A DNA stretch of 64,000 bases, taken from NCBI RefSeq assembly GCF_040796495.1, contig NZ_JBFNQN010000001.1, positions 372,001-436,000 of the forward strand, written 5' to 3'. Each line of letters begins with the position of its first letter. Positions within the stretch are counted from its first letter, which is position 1. The notes under the pieces were generated by a model that ran no database searches, had not been told where the DNA came from, and saw only the letters and a program-made list of their open reading frames with translations. The position numbers were made by a program, and so were the translations under genes. Shown here in pieces: positions 16,055 to 26,675 of the stretch. Source of the stretch: Kineococcus endophyticus. Its GTDB lineage: Bacteria > Actinomycetota > Actinomycetes > Actinomycetales > Kineococcaceae.

Positions 16055-16515
16055 TGAGCCAGCCCCTGATCGCGGCCCGGAACGCTCCGGTCCGCCAGCT
16101 CAAGACGCCCACCGACGTCCGTCCCGAGCTGCAGGTCGTCACCCCGCCGGCCACGCGCCGCCTGCGCCTGCCGCTGCCCGTCGCGTGCGTGCTCCTGCTG
16201 ACGCTGGGCCTGCTCGGTCTGCTCATGACGAACATCGCCATCGCGGGCGACGCCTACGAGGTCACCGACCTGCAGGTGACGAGCGGTCGGCTCGCCGACC
16301 AGCAGCAGGCCGTGGCCGAGGACCTCGCGCAGCAGTCCTCCCCGGAGCACCTGGCCCTCCGCGCCGGTGAGCTGGGGATGGTCCCCGCCCCGGACGCCGT
16401 CCACCTCACCGACCGCGGCGCCGTCGGGACGGCCACCCCGGCCCCGAAGGCCTCCACGCCGCCGCCGACCGCGACCGACCCTCAGCCTCACGGTCAGACC
16501 CCGGCCGCCCGCTGA
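16051..16515 (+). CDS. ftsL: FtsL-like septum protein
   Basis: A small bitopic protein of about 154 residues. It has a basic cytoplasmic N-terminus, one membrane helix ([23 protein letters not shown], about 47-70), a short coiled-coil-like outside region ([23 protein letters not shown]) and a Thr/Pro-rich tail. Size, topology and position between rsmH and ftsI fit FtsL, which with FtsQ and DivIC controls septal synthesis. Sequence conservation in this family is low, so the call leans on position. The start is GTG at 16051 or the adjacent ATG at 16054; both overlap the rsmH stop. Confidence 0.82.
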   Translation: MMSQPLIAARNAPVRQLKTPTDVRPELQVVTPPATRRLRLPLPVACVLLLTLGLLGLLMTNIAIAGDAYEVTDLQVTSGRLADQQQAVAEDLAQQSSPEHLALRAGELGMVPAPDAVHLTDRGAVGTATPAPKASTPPPTATDPQPHGQTPAAR

Positions 16516-16552
16516 GGCCGCAGCCCACCCACGAGGTCGAAGAGGTACCCGC

Positions 16553-18454
16553 GTGTCCCGTCGCCGCCCCCGCCCCGACGAGGTGGACCCCCGTCCGCGC
16601 CCCGACATGCGGATGCGCGTCTACACCCTCGGCGTGCTCGGCGGGCTGACCGTCCTCGGCGGCCGGCTCGTCCAGCTGCAGGGCGCCGACGCCAGCAAGC
16701 TCGCCGACCGCGCTCTCGAGCAGCGGACGTCGACGACGACGCTGTACGCCAAGCGCGGCGACATCCTCGACGCCCGGGGCGTCGTGCTCGCCACGTCCGT
16801 GGAGCGCCGCGACGTCATCGCCGACCCGAAGGCGATCAGCTCGTACAACCTGCGCAACGGCAAGCCGTACAAGGAGGACCGCGGCACGGGGCCGGCCGGC
16901 GCGGCCGCCCGGCTGGCGCCCGTCCTCGGCATCGACGTGCCCACACTCACCGAGAAGCTCACGGGCAACGGCCACTACGCCGTGGTGGCCGTCGGGATCA
17001 CCCCCGAGCTGTGGCAGCAGGTCTCCGACCTGGGCATCCCGGGCATCACCGCCCAGCGGCAGACCCAGCGCATCTACCCGACCGGCGCCGCGTGCTCCAC
17101 CCTCGTCGGCGTCCTGGGCACCCCGACGCAGGACAAGAAGACCAAGGCGTTCAGCGACCAGCCGCTCTCCGGTCTGGAGGTGGCGCGCAACTCGCTGCTC
17201 GTCGGCCGGAACGGGTGGATGCGCTACGAGCGCAGCGCCGGCGGCCAGGAGATCCCGCTGGGCGACCGCGAGACCGTCGAACCCGTCGACGGCACCTCCC
17301 TGCGCCTGACCATCGACTCCGACCTGCAGTGGAAGGCGCAGTCGGCCATCGCCGCGAAGGTCGCCGAGACCGGCGCCGAGTCCGGCACGGTCGTCATCAT
17401 GGACAAGGAGCAGCGCCTGCTCGCCCTCGCGAGCGCGCCGAGCCTGGACCCGGCGAACCGCGTGGGCCTGACCAACGACCAGCTGCAGAACACCGCGCTC
17501 ACCAAGGTGTTCGAACCCGGCTCGACCGCCAAGGTCGTGACCCTGGCGGCGGCCCTGGAGGAGGGCGTCGTCACGGCGGGCAGCCGTTTCGTCGTCCCGG
17601 GGGAGCTGCCGCGGTACGACAAGACGTTCCACGACTCCCACCCGCACGGCGACGAGAAGCTCACGCTCGCAGGCATCCTGGCCCAGTCCAGCAACATCGG
17701 GACGATCCTCGCGGGCGAGAAGCTCGACACCGACCTCGTGAAGACGACGCAGGTCCTGCACGACTACCACGTCGCGTTCGGGTTCGGGGCGAAGACGACG
17801 CTGAAGTTCCCGGGCGAGAGCGGCGGCATCCTCGGCGACCCCGCGAAGTACTCCGGGACGCAGCGCTACACGGTCATGTTCGGGCAGGGGTTGTCGGTGA
17901 CCGCGGTCCAGGCGGCGTCCGTGTTCGCCACCATCGCCAACGACGGGGTGCGCGTCGAACCCACGCTCATCGCCGGGCAGTCGGACCCGGACGGGAACTA
18001 CCGCGCCGAGCCCGCGGGCGCGAGTTCCCGCGTCGTCAGCGCCGCCACCGCCACGACGCTGCGGAACATGATGCAGGCCGTCGTCAGCGAGGCCGGGACG
18101 GCCGCGGCCGCCGAGATCCCCGGGTACCTCGTCGCGGGCAAGACGGGGACGGCCAACCGGTACGACGTCGACCTCGGCCGGTACTCCGGCTACACCGCGT
18201 CCTTCATCGGGCTGGCCCCCGCCGACGACCCCGAACTCGTCGTGGCGGTCATCCTGCAGGACCCCAAGACGAACTACTACGGCGGTTCGGCGGCGGGTCC
18301 GGTCTTCAAGGACGTCATGACGTACGCCCTGGCCCAGCGCGGCATCGCGCCGTCGGCCGAACCCCCGGCGGACCTGCCCCTGACCTGGGGCGGGGACACC
18401 GGTGCCGAGCAGGACATCAGCACCGGCGCGGTCGGGGACACGGCCGCTCAGTGA
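16553..18454 (+). CDS. ftsI: Septal peptidoglycan transpeptidase (PBP3 / FtsI)
   Basis: A 633-residue class B penicillin-binding protein that cross-links septal peptidoglycan with FtsW. A single N-terminal membrane anchor lies at about 23-45. The dimerisation/pedestal region begins at KRGDILDARGVVLATS, and the transpeptidase domain has all three motifs: STAK (Ser324), SSN (Ser379) and KTG (Lys530). No PASTA domain is present. The GTG at 16553 is chosen because GAGGT lies nearby and the upstream extension is Arg/Pro-rich. Downstream lies a short gap carrying a likely promoter for murE. Confidence 0.96.
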   Translation: MSRRRPRPDEVDPRPRPDMRMRVYTLGVLGGLTVLGGRLVQLQGADASKLADRALEQRTSTTTLYAKRGDILDARGVVLATSVERRDVIADPKAISSYNLRNGKPYKEDRGTGPAGAAARLAPVLGIDVPTLTEKLTGNGHYAVVAVGITPELWQQVSDLGIPGITAQRQTQRIYPTGAACSTLVGVLGTPTQDKKTKAFSDQPLSGLEVARNSLLVGRNGWMRYERSAGGQEIPLGDRETVEPVDGTSLRLTIDSDLQWKAQSAIAAKVAETGAESGTVVIMDKEQRLLALASAPSLDPANRVGLTNDQLQNTALTKVFEPGSTAKVVTLAAALEEGVVTAGSRFVVPGELPRYDKTFHDSHPHGDEKLTLAGILAQSSNIGTILAGEKLDTDLVKTTQVLHDYHVAFGFGAKTTLKFPGESGGILGDPAKYSGTQRYTVMFGQGLSVTAVQAASVFATIANDGVRVEPTLIAGQSDPDGNYRAEPAGASSRVVSAATATTLRNMMQAVVSEAGTAAAAEIPGYLVAGKTGTANRYDVDLGRYSGYTASFIGLAPADDPELVVAVILQDPKTNYYGGSAAGPVFKDVMTYALAQRGIAPSAEPPADLPLTWGGDTGAEQDISTGAVGDTAAQ

Positions 18455-18536
18455 CGCCTCGAGAGCCGGCCGCCCGCCGCGGGACGGCGTGGGCGACACA
18501 CGGTCGGTGCGGTGCGGGCCGGGCCCGCCGGGCGGG

Positions 18537-18549
18537 TAGCCTCCCACCG
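18537..18549 (+). promoter_or_regulatory. Possible leaderless promoter of murE
   Basis: TAGCCT (18537-18542) is followed by exactly six bases and then the GTG start of murE at 18549. A -10 box at this distance puts the transcription start on the initiation codon, a pattern common in actinobacteria. No Shine-Dalgarno is seen before this GTG, which fits. Confidence 0.45.
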
Positions 18550-20108
18550 TGCCGATGACCGACGGCGGACGACCCACCCTCGCGGACCTGGCCCAGGTCC
18601 TCGGCACCGTCGCCCCTCCGCACCCCCTGACGCCCGTCACCGGGGTGACACTCGACTCCCGCCGTGTCGCGCCCGGCGACCTGTACGCCGCGCTGCCCGG
18701 GGCCAACGTGCACGGTGCCCGGTTCTGCGCGCAGGCGGCGGCCGCCGGGGCCGTGGCCGTCCTCACCGACCCGGCCGGCCGCGCCGACGCCGAGGCCGCC
18801 GACCTGCCCACCCTCGTCGTGGACGCGCCCCGCGCCGTCCTGGGCGACCTCGCCCGCCGCGTCCACGGGGACCCGGGGGCGCGCCTGACGACGTTCGGCG
18901 TCACCGGGACGAACGGCAAGACGACGACGGCGTACCTCGTGGAGTCGCTGTGGCGCACCGCGGGCTGGACGACGGGCCTGCTCGGCACGGTGGAGACCCG
19001 CATCGCCGGGGAGCGCGTCAGCAGCGTGCGCACGACGCCGGAGGCGCCCGACCTGCACGCGCTGCTGGCCCGGATGGTCGCGGCCGGCGTCCGGGGGTGC
19101 GCCCTGGAGGTGTCCTCCCACGCCCTGGCCCAGCACCGCGTCGACGGCCTCGTCGTCGACGTCGCCGCGTTCACGAACCTGTCCCAGGACCACCTGGACT
19201 TCCACGGGTCGATGGAGGAGTACCTCGCGGCCAAGGCCCGGCTGTTCACGCCGCGGCACTCCCGGCGCGGGGTCGTGTGGAGCGACCCCTCCGACCCCGA
19301 CGGGTGGGGCCGGCGCGTCGCCGACCTGGCCACCGTGCCCGTCGAGACCGTCGGCCCGGACGGTTCCGGCGCCGACTGGTGCGTCCGCGACGTGTACGCC
19401 GAGCGGGCGAAGAGCAGCTTCCGCCTCACGGGACCCGACGCCGACCTGCACCTGACGAGCCCGCTGCCGGGGGAGTTCAACGTCGCCAACGCCGCCGTCG
19501 CCGCCGTCGCCGCGCTGCGGCTGGGGCTCACCCCCTCCGAGGTCGAGGCGGGCCTGGCCCGCGCCGAGGGCGTGCCCGGCCGCATGCAGGCCGTCGCCCG
19601 GGACGGCGCCCCCCTGGTCGTCGTGGACTACGCGCACACGCCCGACGCCCTCGAGCGCGTGCTGGCCACGCTGCGCGGCAGCACCCCCGGCCGGCTCGTC
19701 GCGGTCGTGGGGGCCGGCGGTGACCGCGACCGCGGCAAGCGCCCCCTCATGGGCGACGTCGTGGCGCGCCTCGCCGACGTCGCCGTCGTCACCGACGACA
19801 ACCCGCGCTCGGAGGACCCGGCGACGATCCGGGCCCAGGTGCTCGCGGGCGCCCGGGGCTCCGGCGGCTCCGCCGAGGTCCTCGAGGTCGGGGACCGCCG
19901 TGCCGCCGTGGCGGCCGCGCTGGCGCTCTGCGGAGGGCCGCACGACACCGTGCTGCTGGCCGGCAAGGGCCACGAGACCGGGCAGGAGGTCGCCGGGGTG
20001 GTGACCCCCTTCGACGACCGGGCCGTGGCCGACGAGGAACTGCAGGCGTGGCGGGACCGGACCCGCGCGAGCGACGGGGCGCCCGGCGCCCGGGGAGGTG
20101 CCCAGTGA
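18549..20108 (+). CDS. murE: UDP-MurNAc-tripeptide synthetase
   Basis: A 519-residue cytoplasmic Mur ligase that adds the third residue of the stem peptide. The ATP loop is GTNGKTTT at about 120-127, the Mur ligase central domain contains AFTNLSQDHLDFHGSMEEY, and the C-terminal domain contains VVVDYAHTPDALERVL. The motif DDNPRSEDP has the Asn and Arg of the DNPR signature that selects meso-diaminopimelate, so the substrate is likely meso-DAP rather than lysine. The stop overlaps murF by four bases. Confidence 0.96.
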   Translation: MPMTDGGRPTLADLAQVLGTVAPPHPLTPVTGVTLDSRRVAPGDLYAALPGANVHGARFCAQAAAAGAVAVLTDPAGRADAEAADLPTLVVDAPRAVLGDLARRVHGDPGARLTTFGVTGTNGKTTTAYLVESLWRTAGWTTGLLGTVETRIAGERVSSVRTTPEAPDLHALLARMVAAGVRGCALEVSSHALAQHRVDGLVVDVAAFTNLSQDHLDFHGSMEEYLAAKARLFTPRHSRRGVVWSDPSDPDGWGRRVADLATVPVETVGPDGSGADWCVRDVYAERAKSSFRLTGPDADLHLTSPLPGEFNVANAAVAAVAALRLGLTPSEVEAGLARAEGVPGRMQAVARDGAPLVVVDYAHTPDALERVLATLRGSTPGRLVAVVGAGGDRDRGKRPLMGDVVARLADVAVVTDDNPRSEDPATIRAQVLAGARGSGGSAEVLEVGDRRAAVAAALALCGGPHDTVLLAGKGHETGQEVAGVVTPFDDRAVADEELQAWRDRTRASDGAPGARGGAQ

Positions 20109-21580
20109 TCGCGCTGACCGCGACCGAGGTCGTGGAGCTGACGGGAGGGCGGCTGGAGACGGCCGCCGCAGGTGACGTGCGCACGGACGGCCCGGTGGTC
20201 GTCGACTCCCGGGCCGTGGTCGCCGGGGCGTTGTTCGTCGCCCTGCCCGGGGAGCGCGTCGACGGCGCCGACTACGCGGCCACGGCCGTCGCGGCCGGCG
20301 CCACCGTGGTCCTGGCCGAGCGCGCGCTCGAGCTGCCCGCCGGTGCGGCCCTGGTCCTCGTCGAGGACGGTGTCGCCGCGCTGGGGCGCCTCGCGACGGG
20401 CGTCCTGGAGCGCCTGCGCGAGCAGGGGACCGGCCCCCTCGTCGTCGGCATCACCGGCTCGCAGGGCAAGACGACGACGAAGGACCTGCTGGCCTCCGTC
20501 CTCGGGGACGTGCTCGACGGGCCGGTCGTCGCCCCCCGCGGCAGCTTCAACAACGAGATCGGCGCCCCCCTCACGGTGCTGCGGGCCGACGCCCGCACGC
20601 GTGCCCTCGTCGTGGAGATGGGCGCCCGCGGCCTCGGCCACATCGCGCAGCTGTGCCGGATCGCGCGCCCCGACGTCGGGGTCGAGCTCGTCGTGGGGGC
20701 CGCCCACGCGGGCGAGTTCGGCTCCCTGGAGGCCACGGCCCAGGCCAAGGGCGAGCTCGTCGAGGCGCTGCCCGCCGACGGCCTGGCCGTCCTCAACGCC
20801 GACGACGACCGCGTCGCGGCCATGGCCTCCCGCACCCGCGCGCGCGTCCTGACCTTCGGCCGCAGCGCCCACGCCGACGTGCGGGCTCTCGACGTGACGC
20901 TCGACGGCCGGGCCCGGGCGCGGTTCCGCCTCGAGCACGCCGGGGCGAGCGCGGACGCGGCGCTGCTCCTGCACGGGGAGCACCAGGTGACGAACGCGCT
21001 CGCCGCCGCGGCCGTGGCGTTGAGCGCCGGTGCCTCCGTCGCCGACGTGGCCGCCGCCCTGTCCCGTGCGGAACCGGTGAGCCCGGGCCGCATGCAGGTC
21101 CTCGAGCGCGCCGACGGCGTCACCGTCGTCCACGACGCGTACAACGCCAACCCGGACTCCGTCCGCGCGGCGCTCAAGGCGCTCGTCGGCATGGCCGCGG
21201 ACACGGGCCCCGACGGGACCCCGCGACGGACGTGGGCCGTCCTGGGGGAGATGCTCGAACTGGGCGCCGCCTCGCGCGACGAGCACGACGTCGTGGGCCG
21301 CACCGTCGTCCGGCTCGACGTCGACCAGCTCCTGGTCGTCGGCGCCGGGGCCCGCCCGATCTACACCGGCGCGGTCATGGAGGGTTCCTGGGGCGAGGAG
21401 GCGGCGTTCGCCCCGGACGTCGCGTCCGCCCTGGAGTTCCTGCGGCCGAGGCTGCGGCCCGGGGACGTGGTGCTCGTGAAGTCGTCGAACGGAGCGGGTT
21501 TGGCCCGGCTCGCGGAGGAACTCGTGCAGGACAGTTCGCAGGACAGCGGCGCGGTGCGTGCGGAGGCGTCGGACTCGTGA
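20105..21580 (+). CDS. murF: UDP-MurNAc-tripeptide:D-Ala-D-Ala ligase
   Basis: This 491-residue Mur ligase adds D-Ala-D-Ala to finish the stem pentapeptide. The ATP loop is [13 protein letters not shown] at about 117-129; the central domain carries [15 protein letters not shown] and [12 protein letters not shown]; and the C-terminal domain carries [17 protein letters not shown]. The GTG start at 20105 overlaps the murE stop (GTGA), and the murF stop overlaps mraY in the same manner. Confidence 0.96.
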   Translation: MIALTATEVVELTGGRLETAAAGDVRTDGPVVVDSRAVVAGALFVALPGERVDGADYAATAVAAGATVVLAERALELPAGAALVLVEDGVAALGRLATGVLERLREQGTGPLVVGITGSQGKTTTKDLLASVLGDVLDGPVVAPRGSFNNEIGAPLTVLRADARTRALVVEMGARGLGHIAQLCRIARPDVGVELVVGAAHAGEFGSLEATAQAKGELVEALPADGLAVLNADDDRVAAMASRTRARVLTFGRSAHADVRALDVTLDGRARARFRLEHAGASADAALLLHGEHQVTNALAAAAVALSAGASVADVAAALSRAEPVSPGRMQVLERADGVTVVHDAYNANPDSVRAALKALVGMAADTGPDGTPRRTWAVLGEMLELGAASRDEHDVVGRTVVRLDVDQLLVVGAGARPIYTGAVMEGSWGEEAAFAPDVASALEFLRPRLRPGDVVLVKSSNGAGLARLAEELVQDSSQDSGAVRAEASDS

Positions 21581-22668
21581 GGACCGTCCTCATCGCGGGA
21601 GCCTTCTCGCTCGTCGTCGCCCTCTTCGGGACGCCGCTGTACATCCGCTGGCTCGTCCGGCGCGGGTACGGCCAGTTCGTCCGCGACGACGGGCCGACGA
21701 CGCACCACACCAAGCGCGGGACGCCGACCATGGGCGGCGTCGTCATCATCCTCGCGGCCCTGCTCGCCTACGCCGCAGCGCACGTGTTCACCGGCCGCGC
21801 GCCCACGGCGTCCGGCCTGCTCGTGCTGCTGCTCATGACGGGGCTCGGCATCGTCGGTTTCCTCGACGACTTCCTGAAGATCTCCAAGCAGCGCAGCCTC
21901 GGGCTCACGGCGCGCGCCAAGCTCATCGGGCAGGGCGTGGTGGGCGTCGCGTTCGCCGTCCTGGCGCTGCAGTTCCCCTCCGCCGCCAAGGACGGGGCGA
22001 CCCCGGCCTCCACGCACATCTCCGTGCTGCGGGACACCCCGCTGGACCTCGCGTGGTTCGGGGCGGTCGGCGGCACCATCGCCTTCGTCGTGTGGGTGCT
22101 GCTCATCACCTCGGCCGTCAGCAACGGCGTCAACCTCACCGACGGCCTCGACGGGCTGGCCACCGGGGCGACGACGATGGTCCTGGCCGCCTACGTCCTC
22201 ATCTGCACGTTCCAGTCCAACCAGAGCTGCTACTCCCTCAGCGAGATCGAGTCGCGCTGCTACGAGGTCCGCGACCCCCGCGACCTCGCCGTCGTGGCGG
22301 CCTCCGTCATGGGCGCCTGCTTCGGGTTCCTGTGGTGGAACGCGAGCCCCGCGAAGATCTTCATGGGGGACACCGGGTCCCTGGCCCTGGGCGGCGCGCT
22401 GGCCGGGTTGGCCATCCTGTCCCGCACCCAGATCCTGCTCGTCGTCCTCGGCGGGTTGTTCGTCATCATCACGCTGTCGGTCATCCTGCAGGTCGGCGGT
22501 TTCAAGCTCACGAGGAAGCGCATCTTCCGGATGGCCCCGCTGCAGCACCACTTCGAGCTCGCCGGCTGGGGCGAGGTCACCATCGTCATCCGCTTCTGGA
22601 TCATCGCCGGGTTGTTCGTCTCCCTCGGCCTCGGCATCTTCTACGCGGAGTGGGTCACCGGTGCCTGA
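21577..22668 (+). CDS. mraY: Phospho-MurNAc-pentapeptide translocase
   Basis: A 363-residue integral membrane enzyme that joins the UDP-MurNAc-pentapeptide to undecaprenyl phosphate (lipid I). About ten membrane helices are visible. Conserved loops include [28 protein letters not shown]-like [17 protein letters not shown] (the DD pair), [13 protein letters not shown] and the Mg-binding [16 protein letters not shown]. The GTG start overlaps murF by four bases. The stop overlaps the murD reading frame by eight bases. Confidence 0.96.
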   Translation: MRTVLIAGAFSLVVALFGTPLYIRWLVRRGYGQFVRDDGPTTHHTKRGTPTMGGVVIILAALLAYAAAHVFTGRAPTASGLLVLLLMTGLGIVGFLDDFLKISKQRSLGLTARAKLIGQGVVGVAFAVLALQFPSAAKDGATPASTHISVLRDTPLDLAWFGAVGGTIAFVVWVLLITSAVSNGVNLTDGLDGLATGATTMVLAAYVLICTFQSNQSCYSLSEIESRCYEVRDPRDLAVVAASVMGACFGFLWWNASPAKIFMGDTGSLALGGALAGLAILSRTQILLVVLGGLFVIITLSVILQVGGFKLTRKRIFRMAPLQHHFELAGWGEVTIVIRFWIIAGLFVSLGLGIFYAEWVTGA

Positions 22669-24244
22669 GCCGCGCGTCTTCGAGTCCTGGCTCGGCAACC
22701 CGAACCCGCGCGCCGACGACACCGACCGCGTCCGCGAACTGCGCCACCTCACCTCCCGGTGGAAGGGCCTGCGCACGCTCGTCACGGGGATCGGCCTGTC
22801 GGGCTTCGCGGCCGCCGACGCCCTCCTCGAGGTCGGCGCCGAGGTCGTCGTCGTCGACTCCGCGACGGGGGAGGCGCAGCGCGAGAACGCGCAGCTGCTC
22901 GAGGTCCTCGGGGCGAGCGTCCTGCTCGGGCCCCAGCACGTCGATGCCCCGCCGCGCCCCTGGGACGGGTTCGACCTCGTCGTCACCTCGCCCGGCTGGC
23001 ACCCCGACGCCCCGCTGCTGGTCTCCGCGGCGCTCGCGGGCGTCCCCGTCTGGGGCGACGTCGAACTCGCCTGGCGGATGCGCCCCGAGACGGGTGCGGC
23101 CCCGTGGCTGACCCTCACGGGCACCAACGGCAAGACGACGGTCGTGGAGATGCTCGCCTCGATGCTGCGGGCCGCCGGCCTGCGCGCCACGAGCGCGGGC
23201 AACGTCGGAACCCCGCTGGTGGAGGCGTTGCGGCACCCGCACGCGTTCGAGGTCCTCGCGGTGGAACTGTCGAGCTACCAGTTGCACTGGCTCTCCACGG
23301 ACCTGGAGAACTCGCTGCACCCGCAGGCCTCCGCGGTCCTCAACATCGCCCCCGACCACCTCGACTGGCACGGTTCCCTCGAGGCCTACGCGCTGGCCAA
23401 GGGCCGGATCTACCAGGGCACCGAGGTCGCCTGCGTCTACAACGTCGCCGACCCGCGCACCGAGGACCTCGTGCGCGAGGCCGACGTCGTCGAGGGCGCC
23501 CGCGCGGTGGGTTTCACCCGCAGCGCCCCGCGGCTGTCGATGCTGGGCCTGGTCGAGGACGTGCTGTGCGACCGGGCGTTCGTCGAACAGCGCCAGTCGC
23601 ACGCCGCGGAACTGTGCTCCCTGGCCGACCTGCGCCCGGAGGGTTCGTCGGACCCGGTCGCGCCGCACACCGTGGAGAACGTCCTCGCCGCGGCCGCGCT
23701 CGCCCGCGCGCACGGCGTCCCGCAGGTCGCCGTCCGCAACGGCGTGCTGGCCTTCCGGCCTGCGCCGCACCGGGTCGCGACCGTCCTCGACCCCGCCCGC
23801 ACGGGCGGTGTCCGCTGGGTCGACGACTCCAAGGCGACGAACGGCCACGCCGCGAACGCCTCGCTGGCCGCGTTCGAGCACGTCGTGTGGATCGCCGGCG
23901 GCGACGCCAAGGGCGCCTCCTTCGACGACCTCGTGCAGGCGCACGCCGGCCGGCTGCGGGCCGCGGTGCTCCTCGGCCGGGACCGCGGGCTCGTCGCGGA
24001 CGCGTTGCGGCGACACGCACCCGAGGTCCCCGTCGTCGAGGTCGACCTCGCGCAGGATGGGGACGTGACCACCGACACCGCCCACCTCATGGACCTCGTG
24101 GTGGCGCGCGCCGCGGACCTCGCCGCGCCCGGTGACACCGTCCTGCTCGCCCCCGCCTGCGCGTCCTGGGACCAGTTCCGGTCCTACGGCCACCGCGGCG
24201 ACGAGTTCGCCGCGGCCGTGACGCGGCGGTTCCCGGAGGCCTGA
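22661..24244 (+). CDS. murD: UDP-MurNAc-L-alanine:D-glutamate ligase
   Basis: A 527-residue Mur ligase that adds D-glutamate. An N-terminal Rossmann domain ([28 protein letters not shown]) binds the UDP moiety, the ATP loop is [14 protein letters not shown] at about 150-163, and [22 protein letters not shown] and [13 protein letters not shown] are family motifs. About 30 residues precede the Rossmann fold, so an internal start is possible, but GTG at 22661 keeps the tight coupling to mraY. The following ftsW starts two bases after the stop. Confidence 0.95.
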   Translation: MPEPRVFESWLGNPNPRADDTDRVRELRHLTSRWKGLRTLVTGIGLSGFAAADALLEVGAEVVVVDSATGEAQRENAQLLEVLGASVLLGPQHVDAPPRPWDGFDLVVTSPGWHPDAPLLVSAALAGVPVWGDVELAWRMRPETGAAPWLTLTGTNGKTTVVEMLASMLRAAGLRATSAGNVGTPLVEALRHPHAFEVLAVELSSYQLHWLSTDLENSLHPQASAVLNIAPDHLDWHGSLEAYALAKGRIYQGTEVACVYNVADPRTEDLVREADVVEGARAVGFTRSAPRLSMLGLVEDVLCDRAFVEQRQSHAAELCSLADLRPEGSSDPVAPHTVENVLAAAALARAHGVPQVAVRNGVLAFRPAPHRVATVLDPARTGGVRWVDDSKATNGHAANASLAAFEHVVWIAGGDAKGASFDDLVQAHAGRLRAAVLLGRDRGLVADALRRHAPEVPVVEVDLAQDGDVTTDTAHLMDLVVARAADLAAPGDTVLLAPACASWDQFRSYGHRGDEFAAAVTRRFPEA

Positions 24245-24246
24245 CC

Positions 24247-25590
24247 GTGGCCGTCGAGGGAGCGCGCCAGCGGGTCCCCAGCGCGACCGGCCGCTGGAGC
24301 GAGCGCTGGCGCCGGCCCACGTGGCTGGACGCGACGGGGGAGTGGGTCCGGGAACGGACGCGGCTGCTGGACTCCCCGCTCGCCACCCACCACGTGCTGC
24401 TGGCCACGACGTCGGTGCTCGTCGTCATCGGCCTCGTCATGGTGCTGTCGAGTTCCAGCGTGGAGTCCCTGACCGCCACGGGTTCCCCGTTCGCCATCTT
24501 CAAGAACCAGGCGATGTACGCGGTCCTGGGCGCCGTCGTCCTCACGGTCGCCAGCCGCGTCCCGGCCCGGATGTGGCAGCGGCTGGCCCTGCCCGCCCTG
24601 CTGGGGGCCGCGTTCCTGCAGTTCCTGGTGTTCGTGCCGGGCATCGGCAAGGTCGTCAACGGCAACCGGAACTGGATCGTCGTCGGAGGTTTCCAGGCCC
24701 AGCCCTCCGAGGCCGCCAAGGTCGCCCTGATCCTCGCGCTCGCGATGGCGCTGACCCGGCGTCGGGACTGCCTGGGGGACCCGGTGAAGCTGCTGGGCGC
24801 CATGGCGCTCCCCGTCGGCCTCACCGTCGGGATCGTCCTGCTGACGCGCGACCTCGGGACCGCGCTCATCATGATGGCCGTCGTCGTCGTCATGCTCTGG
24901 GTGGCGGGGATCCCCGGCCGCTGGTTCGCCCTCGCGGGGGCCGTGACGGCGGGTGTCGCCGTCCTCGCCGTCGTCACGAGCCAGAACCGCATGGACCGGG
25001 TGGCCCACTGGGTCTCCGGCGCCGCGTCGTCGGACGACATCCGCGGCCTGGCCTGGCAGCCCGTGCAGGGCCAGTACGCGCTCGCCTCCGGCGGGTTCTG
25101 GGGCCTCGGCCTCGGGGCGTCGCGGGAGAAGTGGTCGTGGCTGCCGGAGGCCCACAACGACTTCATCTTCGCCATCATCGGCGAGGAGCTGGGCCTGCCC
25201 GGGACCCTGACCATCCTCGTCCTGTTCGGCGTCATCGCCCTCATGGTGATGCGGCTCGTCCGGCGCTCGGAGGACCTCTACACCAAGCTCGCCGTCGCGG
25301 GCGTCGGGGCGTGGATCCTCGGGCAGGCCCTCATCAACATGGGCGTCGTCCTCAGCCTGCTGCCCGTCATCGGGGTCCCGTTGCCGCTCATCTCCGCGGG
25401 TGGTTCCGCGCTCGTCCTGACCCTGCTCGGCATGGGCATCCTGCTGTCGTTCGCCCGCGCCGAACCGGGGGCGCCCGAGGCGATCCGGACCCGGGAGTCG
25501 GTCGTGGCGCGGTCCCTGGCCGTCCTGCCGCACCGCGGGCCGGGCCGGTCGCGCTCGGCGCGGGGCCGGGCCGGGAAGGCGGGCCGGTGA
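24247..25590 (+). CDS. ftsW: Septal peptidoglycan glycosyltransferase FtsW
   Basis: A 447-residue SEDS-family polymerase that extends glycan strands at the septum together with FtsI. Ten membrane helices are expected. Family signatures include GNRNWIVVGGFQAQPSEAAKVALILALA, LLTRDLGTALIM, LGASREKWSWLPEAHNDFIFAIIGEELG and the PLPLISAGGSALV loop. The N-terminal 50 residues are cytoplasmic, and the Arg-rich tail of about 30 residues is probably cytoplasmic too. Its stop overlaps murG by four bases. Confidence 0.95.
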   Translation: MAVEGARQRVPSATGRWSERWRRPTWLDATGEWVRERTRLLDSPLATHHVLLATTSVLVVIGLVMVLSSSSVESLTATGSPFAIFKNQAMYAVLGAVVLTVASRVPARMWQRLALPALLGAAFLQFLVFVPGIGKVVNGNRNWIVVGGFQAQPSEAAKVALILALAMALTRRRDCLGDPVKLLGAMALPVGLTVGIVLLTRDLGTALIMMAVVVVMLWVAGIPGRWFALAGAVTAGVAVLAVVTSQNRMDRVAHWVSGAASSDDIRGLAWQPVQGQYALASGGFWGLGLGASREKWSWLPEAHNDFIFAIIGEELGLPGTLTILVLFGVIALMVMRLVRRSEDLYTKLAVAGVGAWILGQALINMGVVLSLLPVIGVPLPLISAGGSALVLTLLGMGILLSFARAEPGAPEAIRTRESVVARSLAVLPHRGPGRSRSARGRAGKAGR

Positions 25591-26675
25591 ACGTCCTGCT
25601 CGCCGGCGGGGGGTCGACCGGCCACGTCGCGCCGCTGCTCGCCACGGCCGACCGCCTGCGCCGCCGCGACCCCGGGACCGGGCTCCTCGTCCTCGGCACC
25701 GCCCAGGGGCTCGAGGCGCGCCTCGTGCCCGAGCGCGGCTACGAGCTCGCCGTGGTGCCTCGCGTCCCGTTGCCCCGCAAGCCTTCCGCGGACCTGCTGC
25801 GCCTGCCCGGCCGACTGCGGGCGGCCGTCGCCGGGGCCGCCCGGGCGATCTCGGACGTCCAGGCGGACGTCGTCGTCGGGTTCGGCGGCTACGTCGCCGT
25901 CCCGGCCTACCTGGCCGCCCGTCGCGCCGGGGTCCCCGTGGTCGTCCACGAGCAGAACGCCCTCCCGGGGGTCGCGAACCGGCTCGGCGCCCGCTGGGCG
26001 CGCAGCACGGCCGTGACCTTCCCCGGGACGCCGTTGCGCGGCGCGGTCCACACGGGCATGCCGCTGCGGTCGGAGGTCGTCGACCTGGCCCGCGCGCAGG
26101 ACCGGGACGCGCTGCGCCGCGAGGCCCGCACCGAGCTCGGCCTCGACCCGGACACCCCGACGCTCCTGGTGACGGGCGGGTCGCTGGGCGCCCAGCGCAT
26201 CAACGACGTCCTCGGGGCGTGCGCCCCGGACCTGCTGGGGGCGGGCGTCCAGGTGCTCCACGCCTGCGGCCGCGGCAAGTCCGTCCCGCTGCCGGAGGGG
26301 ACGGACACCTCGCGGTACGTCGTGCGCGAGTACCTCGACGGCATGGACACGGCCTACGCCGCCGCCGACCTCGTCGTCGGACGCAGCGGCGCGGGCACCG
26401 TCAGCGAACTGACCGCGCTCGGTCTGCCCGGGGTGTACGTCCCGCTGCCCATCGGCAACGGCGAGCAGCGCCGCAACGCCGAGTCGGTCGTCGCCGCCGG
26501 CGGTGGCGTGCTCGTCGCCGACGCCGACCTCGACGCCGCCTTCGTCCGCTCCCGCGTGCTGCCCCTGCTGTCCGACCGCACGGCCCTGGCCGACTCCGCC
26601 CGCGCGGCCGCCGGGTTCGGCGTCCTGGACGGCGACGAGCGGCTCGCGGACCTCGTCGAGGCGGCGGCGCGGTGA
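25587..26675 (+). CDS. murG: UDP-GlcNAc:lipid I GlcNAc-transferase
   Basis: This 362-residue GT28 enzyme works at the inner face of the membrane and makes lipid II. It has the N-terminal glycine-rich loop LLAGGGSTGHVAPLLA, GFGGYVAVPAYLAARRAGVPVVVHEQNALPG in the acceptor domain, TGGSLGAQRIN, and the donor site VGRSGAGTVSELTALGLPGVYVPLPIGNGEQRRNA. The GTG at 25587 overlaps the ftsW stop (GTGA). Its own stop overlaps murC in the same way. Confidence 0.96.
   Translation: MNVLLAGGGSTGHVAPLLATADRLRRRDPGTGLLVLGTAQGLEARLVPERGYELAVVPRVPLPRKPSADLLRLPGRLRAAVAGAARAISDVQADVVVGFGGYVAVPAYLAARRAGVPVVVHEQNALPGVANRLGARWARSTAVTFPGTPLRGAVHTGMPLRSEVVDLARAQDRDALRREARTELGLDPDTPTLLVTGGSLGAQRINDVLGACAPDLLGAGVQVLHACGRGKSVPLPEGTDTSRYVVREYLDGMDTAYAAADLVVGRSGAGTVSELTALGLPGVYVPLPIGNGEQRRNAESVVAAGGGVLVADADLDAAFVRSRVLPLLSDRTALADSARAAAGFGVLDGDERLADLVEAAAR

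Noticed and set aside
16367-16552. Upstream extension of ftsI by 62 codons
   Set aside because: The extension overlaps ftsL, is Arg/Pro-rich and lies before a good GTG start with GAGGT.
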